Shown here one piece after another: positions 39,130 to 47,064 of a stretch of DNA of 64,000 nt. The translations under genes and the position numbers were made by a program. The notes beneath the pieces were generated by a model. It did not search any database, was not told the DNA's origin, and saw only the letters and a list, made by a program, of their open reading frames with translations. Positions within the stretch are counted from its first letter, which is position 1. Each line of letters begins with the position of its first letter. The stretch spans positions 28,249-92,248 of the forward strand of contig NZ_VIFM01000010.1 in NCBI RefSeq assembly GCF_006636215.1. The letters are read 5' to 3'. The stretch comes from Myxococcus llanfairpwllgwyngyllgogerychwyrndrobwllllantysiliogogogochensis. GTDB lineage: Bacteria; Myxococcota; Myxococcia; Myxococcales; Myxococcaceae.

Positions 39130-39432
39130 GCAGGCACGTGAGGTGGCTGCCGCGACTCGGACATGGAGGTCCGACGCGGCAGCCACGTGAGGACTCGCTT
39201 CCACTGCGTCATGTGCATGTTCTCCATTCGTTGTGGGCTCTGAACCCGTCAACGGCTTGGAGAGACCTGGACGCCGTTGTGATGGGGCGAACTGTTACCC
39301 GCTGGAGCAGAGCACGTGCGCAGCGGCTCGCGAGGCCTGTCTCGGGGCCGCGGTCGAACTCGAGTCACCTGCGACGAAAGGACGTGCGAGGGCGGTGAGA
39401 CACCGGCCCGCTTCGCTACCAGGAGAGTACCC
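39130..39432. other. Intergenic region between the megasynthase and the acyltransferase gene
   Basis: It holds the strong hairpin at 39143-39186. A weaker inverted repeat follows at 39250-39279 (CAACGGC/GCCGTTG, 16-nt loop). A clear Shine-Dalgarno AGGAGAG lies at 39421-39427. No convincing sigma-70 promoter or small gene was seen. Confidence 0.5.
39143..39186 (+). terminator. Hairpin after the megasynthase gene
   Basis: Thirteen bases after the stop codon, GTGGCTGCCGCG and TCGGAC pair with GTCCGA and CGCGGCAGCCAC. The stem is 18 bp with a 2-nt bulge and a loop of about 6 nt. There is no clear T-run, so it may end transcription or protect the very long mRNA. Confidence 0.65.
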
Positions 39433-40245
39433 ATGACGTGCAGGCAATGGCGCTGGCGTGTTGCCGCGACCCAGCGGGAGCTCGATGACGTGGCTCGCAT
39501 CCGCTGGGCTGTCTTCGGCGGAGAACTGGGATTGCTGCCCGAGCAGTCCGCGCTGTCTCGGCGGGAGGTGACGTGCGTCGACACGCTCGACACCACGGTG
39601 CATGTGCTCGTCCATGCCGGCGACGAGCCGGTGGCGACCATGCGAGTCGCGTTGCCCAACGCGGAGGTGGCGGCGAACCTGGGTGCAAAGGTGGGGCTCG
39701 AGATGGAGCAGCGAGTGGACCTCTCGGGCCTGCTCCGGCCGGGAAGGCTGTTCGCGGAGCCCTCGCGCTTCTGCGTGTTGCCGAAGTGGCGGCGCTCGGA
39801 GGCCGTCACGTGGCTGCAGGCGGGCATGTACGCGGAGAGCCGGCGGCGCGGAGTGACGCACTGGATTGCGTCCGCGAACCTGGAGACGGACTCGCCCGAG
39901 GACGCGCTCCTCTCCTGGCAGGTGGCTGCCCACCGGGGATGGCTGAGTCCTCACTGGCGCGTGGCCGTGACCGACCCGTGTAGGGCCCCGGTGCGGCCCC
40001 GCAGTCCCTTCTACACGCCCGAAGAACGGGCACAGGCGGCGCAGGGGCTGTTGGACGGACTGCGGCTGCCCAGGGCGCCCTCGCTCTTCGCCAGGACGAT
40101 GGGGGCGCGCTTCATCGCGGAGCCGCTCTACGACACGTATTTCCAGTGGTTCACGCTGCCGCTCGTCATGGCGCTCGATGAAATTCCGGCGGACTCCGTG
40201 GCGCGCTTCCACGCGATGGAGAACGACGTGAGTCCCACCGCCTAG
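39433..40245 (+). CDS. GNAT-fold N-acyltransferase, FeeM-like (N-acyl amino acid synthase family)
   Basis: The 270-residue protein is chosen to start at the ATG with AGGAGAG five bases upstream. The N-terminal part (RWAVFGGELGL, then VDTLDTTVHVLV and VATMRVALPN) and the central FAEPSRFCVLP segment (about residues 107-117) followed by WLQAGMYAESRRRG resemble FeeM-type long-chain N-acyl amino acid synthases and related PF13444-like acyltransferases. These use acyl-ACP or acyl-CoA to acylate an amine. It could supply an N-acyl amino acid, or less likely act with the megasynthase. A classical LuxI-type homoserine lactone synthase is not supported, because the usual conserved residues cannot be placed. 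The diiron gene follows 55 bp downstream, probably in the same transcript. Confidence 0.62.
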   Translation: MTCRQWRWRVAATQRELDDVARIRWAVFGGELGLLPEQSALSRREVTCVDTLDTTVHVLVHAGDEPVATMRVALPNAEVAANLGAKVGLEMEQRVDLSGLLRPGRLFAEPSRFCVLPKWRRSEAVTWLQAGMYAESRRRGVTHWIASANLETDSPEDALLSWQVAAHRGWLSPHWRVAVTDPCRAPVRPRSPFYTPEERAQAAQGLLDGLRLPRAPSLFARTMGARFIAEPLYDTYFQWFTLPLVMALDEIPADSVARFHAMENDVSPTA

Positions 40246-40300
40246 ACCGGAGCGGTTGCTCCCTTCCTTTCACCTTCAACACGCGGCGACCGGGAGCCCC

Positions 40301-41035
40301 ATGGGCACCGGACAGGAGACGTACGTGCGAACACAGGCGAAGAATCACGCGGGAACGACTTGGTTGGTGGAGCTGGACGCGGAGGCGCGAGGGCTGGTGG
40401 CGGCGGTGGATGCGCGGCCCGACGGCCACCGCCTCTTCGAGGGCACCCTCGATACGGCGGGCTACATCCACTACCTCGTCCAGACGTACCACTACGCCCG
40501 ATGGAGCACGCCGATCCTCGGCGAGGCGGGCGAGCGGCTGAAGCGGCTGGGCCGGCACCCGGAGCTGGCGCAGTTGCTGATCCAGAAGGGGGAGGAGGAA
40601 CGGGGGCACGACCGGTGGCTGTTGTCGGACCTGAAGAACCTGGGGTGCTCGGAGGAGTCCGTGGAGACGGCGGCGCGGAGCCCGGCGGTGGAGGCCTATA
40701 CGGGGTGGAACTTCTTCACGTCCCGCGCGGGCGTGCCGACGGCGGTGTTGGGGACCGCGTACGTGCTGGAGTACCTGTCGCAGACGCGGGCGGGCGTGTG
40801 GGCCCGGCGACTGAAGGAAGTGTCCGCCATTCCCAACATCCACAAGTCCGTGACGTTCCTGCGCAGCCACGGGGCACTGGATGGCGACCACGTGGCGGAG
40901 ATGGCGCGGCTTCTCGGACGACTGACGGAGCCGGAGGACCAGGAGGCCATCCTCTTCTCGGCCCGCGTCGCCCGGAGCGTCTACCCGTGCATCTTCCGTG
41001 AGGGCGGCGCCTCCACCCTACCCCTCGCGAGGTAG
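40301..41035 (+). CDS. Heme-oxygenase-like diiron (HDO) / iron-containing redox enzyme family protein
   Basis: The 244-residue, all-helical protein belongs by appearance to the TenA/PqqC/heme-oxygenase-like superfamily. Candidate metal ligands are the Glu cluster and His in EEERGHD (residues 98-104), Glu157 in YVLEYL, and Asp/His in DGDHVAEM (residues 194-201). That spacing fits HDO N-oxygenases and decarboxylases. The ATG at 40301 has GGGAG four bases upstream; a GTG at 40325 with AGGAG six bases upstream is an equally good start and would shorten the protein by eight residues. Linkage to the FeeM-like gene suggests it oxidises or decarboxylates an N-acyl amino acid; that is inference. Confidence 0.65.
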   Translation: MGTGQETYVRTQAKNHAGTTWLVELDAEARGLVAAVDARPDGHRLFEGTLDTAGYIHYLVQTYHYARWSTPILGEAGERLKRLGRHPELAQLLIQKGEEERGHDRWLLSDLKNLGCSEESVETAARSPAVEAYTGWNFFTSRAGVPTAVLGTAYVLEYLSQTRAGVWARRLKEVSAIPNIHKSVTFLRSHGALDGDHVAEMARLLGRLTEPEDQEAILFSARVARSVYPCIFREGGASTLPLAR

Positions 41036-41061
41036 AGACAACCGCACGCAGGCTGGGGGAA

Positions 41062-41091
41062 CCTCCCGTTGGAACCCTGGCCTTCGGGAGG
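41062..41091. terminator. Inverted repeat between convergent genes
   Basis: CCTCCCG (41062-41068) pairs with CGGGAGG (41085-41091) across a 16-nt loop. It lies between the stops of the diiron gene and the LuxR gene. It could serve both directions; there is no strong T-run. Confidence 0.35.
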
Positions 41092-41096
41092 ACGCC

Positions 41097-42191
41097 TCAC
41101 ACGGGCCTGTTGAGGAGGGCTGCCTGGTAGAGGAAATCGGCGCGACCATCGACGCCCAGCTTGCCGAAGAGGTTTCGCACGTGGGTCTTCACGGTCTGGC
41201 CCGAGATCTTGAGCTCATCGGCGATCTGTCCGTTGGACCAGTTTCGAAGCACACCCCTCGCGATGTCGAGCTCGCGGGGCGTGAGCTCGCGCTGCATGTG
41301 CAAGGGGAGCGGGATGGAGTGGGGAAACTCGGTCAGCAGGAGGGCCCATTGGCGGGGGCCGTCACTGGCGGGCAGCTCGACGAACCGGCACGTGCGGTAG
41401 CCCTCGGGATGATTGATGACCCATAAAGTCCTTCCGAGCCGCGAGTCCAAGTCCATCCGAGCCAGGGCGTCCAGTCGCTCCTTGAGGACGCGAGGGAGGC
41501 CGGAGGCGTGTACGTCCGAAGGGGTGAACCAGCGCTCCAGCAGGGCCGTGGCGTGCGGGGAGCGGAACACCTCACGCGTGGGAGGCTCCAGGATGAGGAA
41601 GGCGGAGTCCTTGCGTTGGAAGAGCTCCTGGAGCAGTTGGGTGCGGGCAGTCAGGTCCTGGTAGTCCTGGCAGTTGCCCACGGAGTTGGCCAGGTGCCTG
41701 GTGAGGCTGGAGAGCGCGGTGATGCTCTGGGAGGAGAAGGCGGACCGCGTGTGCCGGTAGAACGCGAAGGCGCCGACGACGCCGGGGCGGATGGGCACGA
41801 GGACGGCCATGATGTGTTCCAGCGGCAGCTCAAGCTCCACGCTGCGTTGGTAGACGAGGGTTCGTTCGTACTCCCCTCGGGAGAGCAGCTGCGTGTCGCA
41901 GGTGGGCACTTCGGGCTGGGCGAGGATGGGGGCCCGGAGGAAGTCATGGTCGACCAGTCCGGCGTACTCCTTGAGTATCGGGATGGGGTGGCCGGGGACG
42001 TGCCATCGGAAGTCGAGCGAAGGCGCGACGCGCATGAGGCACAGGGCCATGGAGTCGGCCTGGACGAACTCGAGAAGCGGCGCTCGAGTCGCTTCAAGGA
42101 CCTCCGGAAGGGACCGCGAACCGCCCAGGGCCACGGTGACTGTGTCCCGGACCCTGAGCTCGCGAGACTTGAAGTCCCGTGGGTTGAACAT
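41097..42191 (-). CDS. LuxR-family transcriptional regulator with N-terminal GAF-like sensor region
   Basis: The 364-residue protein ends in a LuxR-type helix-turn-helix: ELTPRELDIARG, then NGQIADELKISGQTVKTHV and LGVDGRADF. The first 250 residues look like a GAF/PAS-type sensory region with no phosphoacceptor domain. The start at 42191 (MFNPRDF) is set by AAGGAG six bases upstream. It converges on the acyltransferase/diiron unit and is divergent from the DoxX-like gene, so it could control either. Its ligand is unknown. Confidence 0.8.
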   Translation of the reverse strand: MFNPRDFKSRELRVRDTVTVALGGSRSLPEVLEATRAPLLEFVQADSMALCLMRVAPSLDFRWHVPGHPIPILKEYAGLVDHDFLRAPILAQPEVPTCDTQLLSRGEYERTLVYQRSVELELPLEHIMAVLVPIRPGVVGAFAFYRHTRSAFSSQSITALSSLTRHLANSVGNCQDYQDLTARTQLLQELFQRKDSAFLILEPPTREVFRSPHATALLERWFTPSDVHASGLPRVLKERLDALARMDLDSRLGRTLWVINHPEGYRTCRFVELPASDGPRQWALLLTEFPHSIPLPLHMQRELTPRELDIARGVLRNWSNGQIADELKISGQTVKTHVRNLFGKLGVDGRADFLYQAALLNRPV

Positions 42192-42388
42192 CCGCCGCTC
42201 CTTGGCAGGCAACCCCGTGAGGTATGCGGGGCTGTCCCCCGTCCTTAGGTCCGGACTGAAAATCTGTCCCTCGCCCTTCGGGGCAATTGACGGAAGCCTG
42301 GCAGCGCTCCTTCCACGCACAACGCCATTCCAGTTCGGAGACCCTTCGAGTTGGAGGCGAGTGATTGAGCATTGAAGAGAGCAGGTCA

Positions 42389-42949
42389 ATGAATTCGTTC
42401 AAGACCCATGGCGGGCCAACGAATACTTCTTTGCGGCCAGCCGATGATTTCGGTGGGGCTGGCAAGTCCATGCATCGAGACCGATTTCCCCCTCACGGAG
42501 CCCCCTTGACCGCAGTCCACGCCGCTTCGTCCTCTTCCGTTTCAACCCCCCACTCTGCCGGTGCTTCAAAGAAAGCCCTGTGGACGGGGCGCATCTTGAG
42601 CGGCCTCGCCGTCCTCTTCCTGATCTTCGACGCCGTAGGCAAGGTGCTCTCCGCGCCGCAGTTCGTGGAGGGCACCCTCCAGCTCGGCTACCCCGCGAGC
42701 GTCGTCGTAGGACTGGGAGTGCTCCAGCTCGTGTTCCTCGCGGTGTACCTCATCCCGCGCACCTCGGTGCTCGGCGCGGTGCTGTGGACAGGCTACCTGG
42801 GCGGCGCCATCGCGACCCACGTTCGAGTCGAGAGTCCGCTCTTCACGCATGTGCTCTCCCCCGTCTACTTCGCGGCGTTCCTGTGGGTCGGGCTCTGGCT
42901 GCGCAATGAGCGATTGCGCTCCATCCTCCCCTTTCGTGAGGCGCAGTGA
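42389..42949 (+). CDS. DoxX-like four-helix membrane protein
   Basis: Four hydrophobic segments are visible (ILSGLAVLFLIFDAVGKVL, then VVVGLGVLQLVFLAVYLI, VLGAVLWTGYLGGAIA and VYFAAFLWVGLWL), typical of the small DoxX family in the inner membrane. The start is uncertain. ATG 42389 gives 186 residues, but the first ~40 codons have poor third-position GC. A TTG at 42506 with GGAG five bases upstream, or ATG 42470, would give a more usual length. It lies upstream of a lipoprotein hydrolase in the same direction. DoxX-family roles vary and no specific function is claimed. Confidence 0.75.
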   Translation: MNSFKTHGGPTNTSLRPADDFGGAGKSMHRDRFPPHGAPLTAVHAASSSSVSTPHSAGASKKALWTGRILSGLAVLFLIFDAVGKVLSAPQFVEGTLQLGYPASVVVGLGVLQLVFLAVYLIPRTSVLGAVLWTGYLGGAIATHVRVESPLFTHVLSPVYFAAFLWVGLWLRNERLRSILPFREAQ

Positions 42950-43055
42950 CTCGGGGGCGGCGAATGGCGCAGCCAAGGCCACTCCGAAGAACTCGCAAGC
43001 AATCGCTGGTTTTCAACTGAGACATTCAACTCCGCAGGGACTTCAAGAGAACTCC

Positions 43056-43964
43056 ATGAAGACAATGAACAGGTTCACGCTCGCTGTGATGGCCATCCTC
43101 TGCTCGACCCTCTGGGTGACGGGATGCGACTCTGAAAACCCGCCCCCCAAGGCCCCGGAGAATCGCACCCGGGGCGCCTACGCGTCGGTGAACGGCATCA
43201 ATCTGTACTACGAGCTTCATGGCACCGGCAGACCGGTGGTGATGCTCCACGGTGGATTGTCTACCATCGATACGACGGAGCCCTTTCTGTCGACGCTCGC
43301 CCGGAGCCGGCAGGTCATCGCGGTGGAGCTCCAGGCCCATGGCCGCACGGCGGACATCGATCGCCCGATGAAGTACGAGCTGATGGCGGACGACATCGCT
43401 GCGCTCATCAAGCACCTTGGGTTCGAGAGCGCGGACGTCTGCGGCTTCTCCCTTGGAGGCGGCGTCGCGATTCAGCTGGGCATCCGGCATCCGAGCGTGG
43501 TGCGCAAGCTGGTGGTCGTCTCGGCGCCCTTCAAGAGCAACGGCTGGTACCCCGAGGTTCGGGCTGGGATGGCGTACATGGACGCCGACGCGCTGGCAGG
43601 CTCTCCCCCGCACGAGGCCTATGTCCGGGTTGCGCCCAGGCCGGGAGATTGGCCCGTGCTGGTGTCCAAGCTGAGGCAGCTGCTGGCTGGGGAAGAGTAT
43701 GACTGGACGGACACCCTTCGAACCCTCAAGGCGCCGACGCTGATCGTGGCCGGGGACACCGACAACATGCCTCCAGCCCACCTCGTCGAGATGCTTGGAG
43801 TGCTGGGCGGCGGTAAGGCAGACGGCGCGATGGGCAACCCGCCGAGCTCCCGCCTGGCCGTGCTGCCGGGTGTGAGCCACTGGAGCATCCTGACTCGAAC
43901 GGATCTCCTGGAGCCCATCGTCCCGGCGTTCCTCGACGAGCCGATGCCGGCCGCAAAGCCCTGA
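43056..43964 (+). CDS. Alpha/beta hydrolase lipoprotein
   Basis: The 302-residue protein has an N-terminal lipoprotein signal ending in VTGC (Cys24), so it is probably membrane-anchored outside the cytoplasm. The hydrolase fold shows VVMLHGG (oxyanion region), the nucleophile motif GFSLGG, Asp in VAGDTDN and His in GVSHWS. The substrate is unknown; esterase or lactonase-like relatives are common. The frameshifted DUF4287 gene begins 15 bases downstream, suggesting one operon. Confidence 0.82.
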   Translation: MKTMNRFTLAVMAILCSTLWVTGCDSENPPPKAPENRTRGAYASVNGINLYYELHGTGRPVVMLHGGLSTIDTTEPFLSTLARSRQVIAVELQAHGRTADIDRPMKYELMADDIAALIKHLGFESADVCGFSLGGGVAIQLGIRHPSVVRKLVVVSAPFKSNGWYPEVRAGMAYMDADALAGSPPHEAYVRVAPRPGDWPVLVSKLRQLLAGEEYDWTDTLRTLKAPTLIVAGDTDNMPPAHLVEMLGVLGGGKADGAMGNPPSSRLAVLPGVSHWSILTRTDLLEPIVPAFLDEPMPAAKP

Positions 43965-43978
43965 CCTCCGGAGAATGC

Positions 43979-44157
43979 ATGTCATTCAAATCGTGTCTCG
44001 ACTCCATCAAGGAGAAGACGGGCACGGACTGGAGGACTTCGCCAGGCTTGTCGCCAAGCAAGGATTGACCAGGCACGGAGAAATCGTGGCCTGGCTCAAG
44101 GATGTGGAGCCGGGCCCGACGCCGCCCCAACGCGTCAGTAATACTCTTCCGACTTGA
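43979..44157 (+). pseudogene. DUF4287-like small protein, broken by a one-base frameshift
   Basis: The ATG at 43979 has GGAG five bases upstream and begins MSFKSCLDSIKEKTGTDW, which matches the start of DUF4287 proteins. That frame closes shortly after. The family sequence resumes in the -1 frame as EDFARLVAKQGLTRHGEIVAWLK and runs to the stop at 44155-44157. The junction reads TGGAG; restoring TGGGAG would join KTG-TDW-EDF exactly in family register, so one G is missing. The C-terminus after WLK does not resemble the family's usual GLGHGHA ending, so it may be truncated. The 3' end overlaps the stop of the convergent AraC gene by 23 bases. It may be a real pseudogene or a base-calling error. 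Confidence 0.6.
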
Positions 44158-44953
44158 AGAAGCGGTTTGGCGCGGATCCTACAGCGGCCCGAAATTCACG
44201 GTGGAAGTGAGATTGATCGCAATAGCCAGCGTCGAGGGATAGCCGCGACAGGCTCATGCCCGGTCGGTAGGAGTCGACGACCTGGCGCAACCGGATGATG
44301 GACGCAAGGTGCTTGGGTGACGTGCCGACGGTGCGGCGGAAGCGCTTCTCGAACGCGTCCTGGCTGATGTGGAGTGACTTGGCGAGCGCGCCAATCCGAA
44401 GCGAGCCGTGAGCCGCGCGGATGGCGCGCACTGCCGCTGCGACAATCCGATCGGGCTCCCGAGGCCTCAACCGTGCGCACAAGAACTGCTCCACAAGCTC
44501 CGACCGCTCCGTAGCATTCTCCGAATCCGCTATGCGGGACGAGAGGCGATCCACATCTGCGCGTGGCACCAGATCGTCGAGTGCCTGAATCGTATCAAGG
44601 AACTCGTGCAAGGGCTCCGCGAAGAACTGCGCGGCCCCTGCCTCTTTGAACGTCACGAGGACGTTCCCCCCGTTCGCCGAGGCCCGTATCCGGCGCACGA
44701 TGGAGCCCATGCCTGAGATGGCGCTGCTTGGGAGCTTGCGCTCGGAGCGCCCCTGAATCTGGCTCGCGGAGCCCCTGAAGGCGATGCCGAGAGTGATGCC
44801 GGGGTCGGGAAGCAACGTGCGCGTCCCTTCCTGGCCTCCCTCGAGCACCATGATCGAACGCACGAAGGGCGCCAGTTGCTCGCCAGGCGCGAACAGCCTG
44901 ACAGAAGGCACGAACGGCATCATTTGTTCGCTGGGAGGGAACAGCCTCGGCAT
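44135..44953 (-). CDS. AraC-family transcriptional regulator
   Basis: The 272-residue protein has a C-terminal double helix-turn-helix: LRIGALAKSLHISQDAFEKRF, then SLSRLSLDAGYCDQSHFHREFRAAVG and an ending of PNRFFKSEEYY. The N-terminal half (LAPFVRSIMVLEGG, LLPDPGITLGIAF) matches the DUF6597-type sensor seen in AraC proteins near small enzymes. No strong ribosome-binding site precedes ATG 44953. It is convergent with the hydrolase/DUF4287 unit and may regulate it. Confidence 0.82.
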   Translation of the reverse strand: MPRLFPPSEQMMPFVPSVRLFAPGEQLAPFVRSIMVLEGGQEGTRTLLPDPGITLGIAFRGSASQIQGRSERKLPSSAISGMGSIVRRIRASANGGNVLVTFKEAGAAQFFAEPLHEFLDTIQALDDLVPRADVDRLSSRIADSENATERSELVEQFLCARLRPREPDRIVAAAVRAIRAAHGSLRIGALAKSLHISQDAFEKRFRRTVGTSPKHLASIIRLRQVVDSYRPGMSLSRLSLDAGYCDQSHFHREFRAAVGSAPNRFFKSEEYY

Positions 44954-45337
44954 GACACATGCTCATGGCACCAAGGGCGCCACGGTTCAACGAAAATGCC
45001 AAGACCCGCTCTGCTTCGCCAGCTCAGACACTGAAGTCGCCTCACCCTCGCGGGTCTCGCTCGGCAGCGTGTCTCCAGCGAACAATTCGTGACGAAGCTG
45101 CTTTGCTTTCCTTGTCTGAGAAAGCGCGGTCCTCCATGACGATCATGAGCATGCGGTACGCCCGATGACAGACACTTCGGTCACGAAGCCGCACTGCTTG
45201 CTCAACGCCATCAGGTGTAGCGTGCCATGCGGGTTGGTAGCACGCGCCCCTGTATTCAAAGTCGGTCCACTCGCCAGAGCGCATGCCCCCAGTCCTGGGC
45301 CCGGTACGCAGTCAGCGGCCCTCCTCGGCTCCTCCGC
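44954..45337. other. Intergenic region, upstream of AraC gene and downstream of hydrolase gene
   Basis: About 380 bp has lower GC than its surroundings. An 80-codon frame on the - strand (45042-45284) has no ribosome-binding site or recognisable domain. The region may contain the AraC promoter or decayed coding sequence; nothing firm is seen. Confidence 0.4.
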
Positions 45338-46879
45338 CTAGGGGCCCGAAGGCTTTTCGGGCGCCGGGAAAGCGGGCCGCCTGAAAGGCGGGGCGGGCAG
45401 CGTCACGTGGGTCGGTACCGCGCGGGTGTCGCCGGTCTTGAGGAACTCGATGATTGCCGCCCGGGCGGCGGGCTGTTGATCGAGAAGGGCATAGCGAGCG
45501 CCGTGCCTGCCGCGGTGCACCAGGATTGTTCGGCTGTTCGGAAAATACGGCAGCATGCTCAGTGTGTTTTCGACGGGCGTAGACGTGTCCCAATCGCCGT
45601 GAATGAAGAGCACCGGGGTGGAACTCAACACCGGCACCCGCAGGTCGTCGCCCACGTCCGGGCTTGGCCAGACCGGCGCCGATGCGGTGTACGCGTCGAG
45701 TGCGCCCATGCCCAGGAGATCTCCGCCCGGGTCGGTTCGAAGCAGGTGCTCGCGGGCCGTCGTCACCCCCAGGCTCGTATCAATCAGCGGGCCGATGAGG
45801 GGAAATTGGTTGTCTTTGTTCTGCTTCACGAGCGCGCGCGCCCAGTCGTCATAGTGGCCATGATAGAGCGACAGAACGAAGGCCGGCCACACGTGGGCGG
45901 GCACGACGAGCGAGTCGCGAAGCTCTTTGACCCCGAGCACCACTTCTTGAACCCTCCCCGTCATCTCGTCCTTGACCTTGACCTTGATCGGCGCGCGCGC
46001 GAAGCGGTCGCGCACCGCACGCAACGCGGTCATGATGCCGCCCTTCGGCAGGTAGGGCGCGAGCCCGGGGTCTCGGTCGGCGTCGAAGGCGATGCGTTGA
46101 AGCGCCGCGAGGACGTGCGAGGGCATGTCGTACCCGAAGTCGAGCGGCTCGACGGCCGCCAACTGCGCGCGGGCCACGATTTCGGGGTGAAGCCGCATCA
46201 CGGCGAAGGCCCACTGCGACCCGAAGCTCTCCGCGAATAGCGTGATCTTGTCATACCCAAGGGCCCGCCGCAGATCGTTCACGTCTTCGGCGCACTGAAC
46301 GATGGTGTACCCGGCGAGGTCTTTGTCCGGGTGGGCCGCGATTGCTTCTCGGGCCGCCTTCACCATGTTCGCGGCGTCGGCCGACGGCGAACCCGGCCTG
46401 TCCAGGGGTTGTTGTGGCCAGGCGAACTCCAGCACTTCTCCGCGCTTCGAATAGCCGCGTTGGTCGAAGACCACGACGTCGCCCGCGGCGCTGAGCCTTA
46501 CGAAGAGTTGGAGCAGATCCTGTCCGTAGGGGTCTCCGTCGACAAAGGCTCTGAGATTGCTGCTCCCGGGCCCGCCGGCCATGTCGAAGATTGGCGGAGC
46601 GCCGGTGGGCTGTGCCGCACGGATACGGGCGAACCCGATGCCGATGACGCGGCTGCCCGGGACGGCCCGGTTTTCTGGCACGTAGAGGGTGCCTATCTCG
46701 AACCGGACCGTCTCGCCCCCGGCCGTTTTCGCCGACGCGGTCTCCATCACCACCTCGCCGGCCTTGTGCGCGCTCGCGGCGTGGGCCTGCGAGGTAATAC
46801 TGGCGAGAGCGAGGGCCACGAACGCCCCGGCTGTACGACCGAACCACGTCGGTTCGATGCGCGCGATTGATTTCTCCAT
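45338..46879 (-). CDS. Secreted alpha/beta hydrolase, S33 peptidase-like
   Basis: The 513-residue protein starts at ATG 46879, which has AGGAGGG seven bases upstream. An N-terminal signal peptide (AFVALALASITSQAHA) directs export. Family motifs are FDMAGGPGSS (the oxyanion GGPG typical of S33 prolyl/tripeptidyl aminopeptidases), VVFDQRGYS, the nucleophile AESFGS, Asp in IHGDWDTSTP and His in RGRHGARY. It probably cleaves short peptides or esters in the periplasm or outside. An AraC gene lies just upstream in the same direction and may control it. Confidence 0.82.
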   Translation of the reverse strand: MEKSIARIEPTWFGRTAGAFVALALASITSQAHAASAHKAGEVVMETASAKTAGGETVRFEIGTLYVPENRAVPGSRVIGIGFARIRAAQPTGAPPIFDMAGGPGSSNLRAFVDGDPYGQDLLQLFVRLSAAGDVVVFDQRGYSKRGEVLEFAWPQQPLDRPGSPSADAANMVKAAREAIAAHPDKDLAGYTIVQCAEDVNDLRRALGYDKITLFAESFGSQWAFAVMRLHPEIVARAQLAAVEPLDFGYDMPSHVLAALQRIAFDADRDPGLAPYLPKGGIMTALRAVRDRFARAPIKVKVKDEMTGRVQEVVLGVKELRDSLVVPAHVWPAFVLSLYHGHYDDWARALVKQNKDNQFPLIGPLIDTSLGVTTAREHLLRTDPGGDLLGMGALDAYTASAPVWPSPDVGDDLRVPVLSSTPVLFIHGDWDTSTPVENTLSMLPYFPNSRTILVHRGRHGARYALLDQQPAARAAIIEFLKTGDTRAVPTHVTLPAPPFRRPAFPAPEKPSGP

Positions 46880-47064
46880 GGCGAAGCCCTCCTGGTGTGA
46901 CGCGTGCGTTGGATGGGGCCCAGGCACCTCTCGAGCGTGGGGTGACGTAAGGCCCGGCAGAGGCTCACATTACCTGCGGGCATACGGCGGTTCTTGAACG
47001 CGATTAGGGCGGCCTGCCCCGCGACGCGCGTCGTGGGCCGCGCCCCATCCGTCGCGAACGCGTC

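Noticed and set aside
35311..38535. Very long open frames on the - strand opposite the megasynthase (also at 367-3033, 4741-7923, 10597-14208, 15811-18597)
   Set aside because: They are antisense shadows caused by high third-position GC in an intact + strand gene with continuous domain matches; they lack ribosome-binding sites and known domains.
39433..40245. LuxI-type AHL synthase
   Set aside because: A nearby LuxR gene invites this, but the sequence fits the FeeM/PF13444-like acyltransferases better and the LuxI signature residues cannot be placed.
45042..45284. 80-codon frame on the - strand
   Set aside because: No ribosome-binding site, no family resemblance and mixed codon quality. Possibly a decayed fragment, but unsupported.
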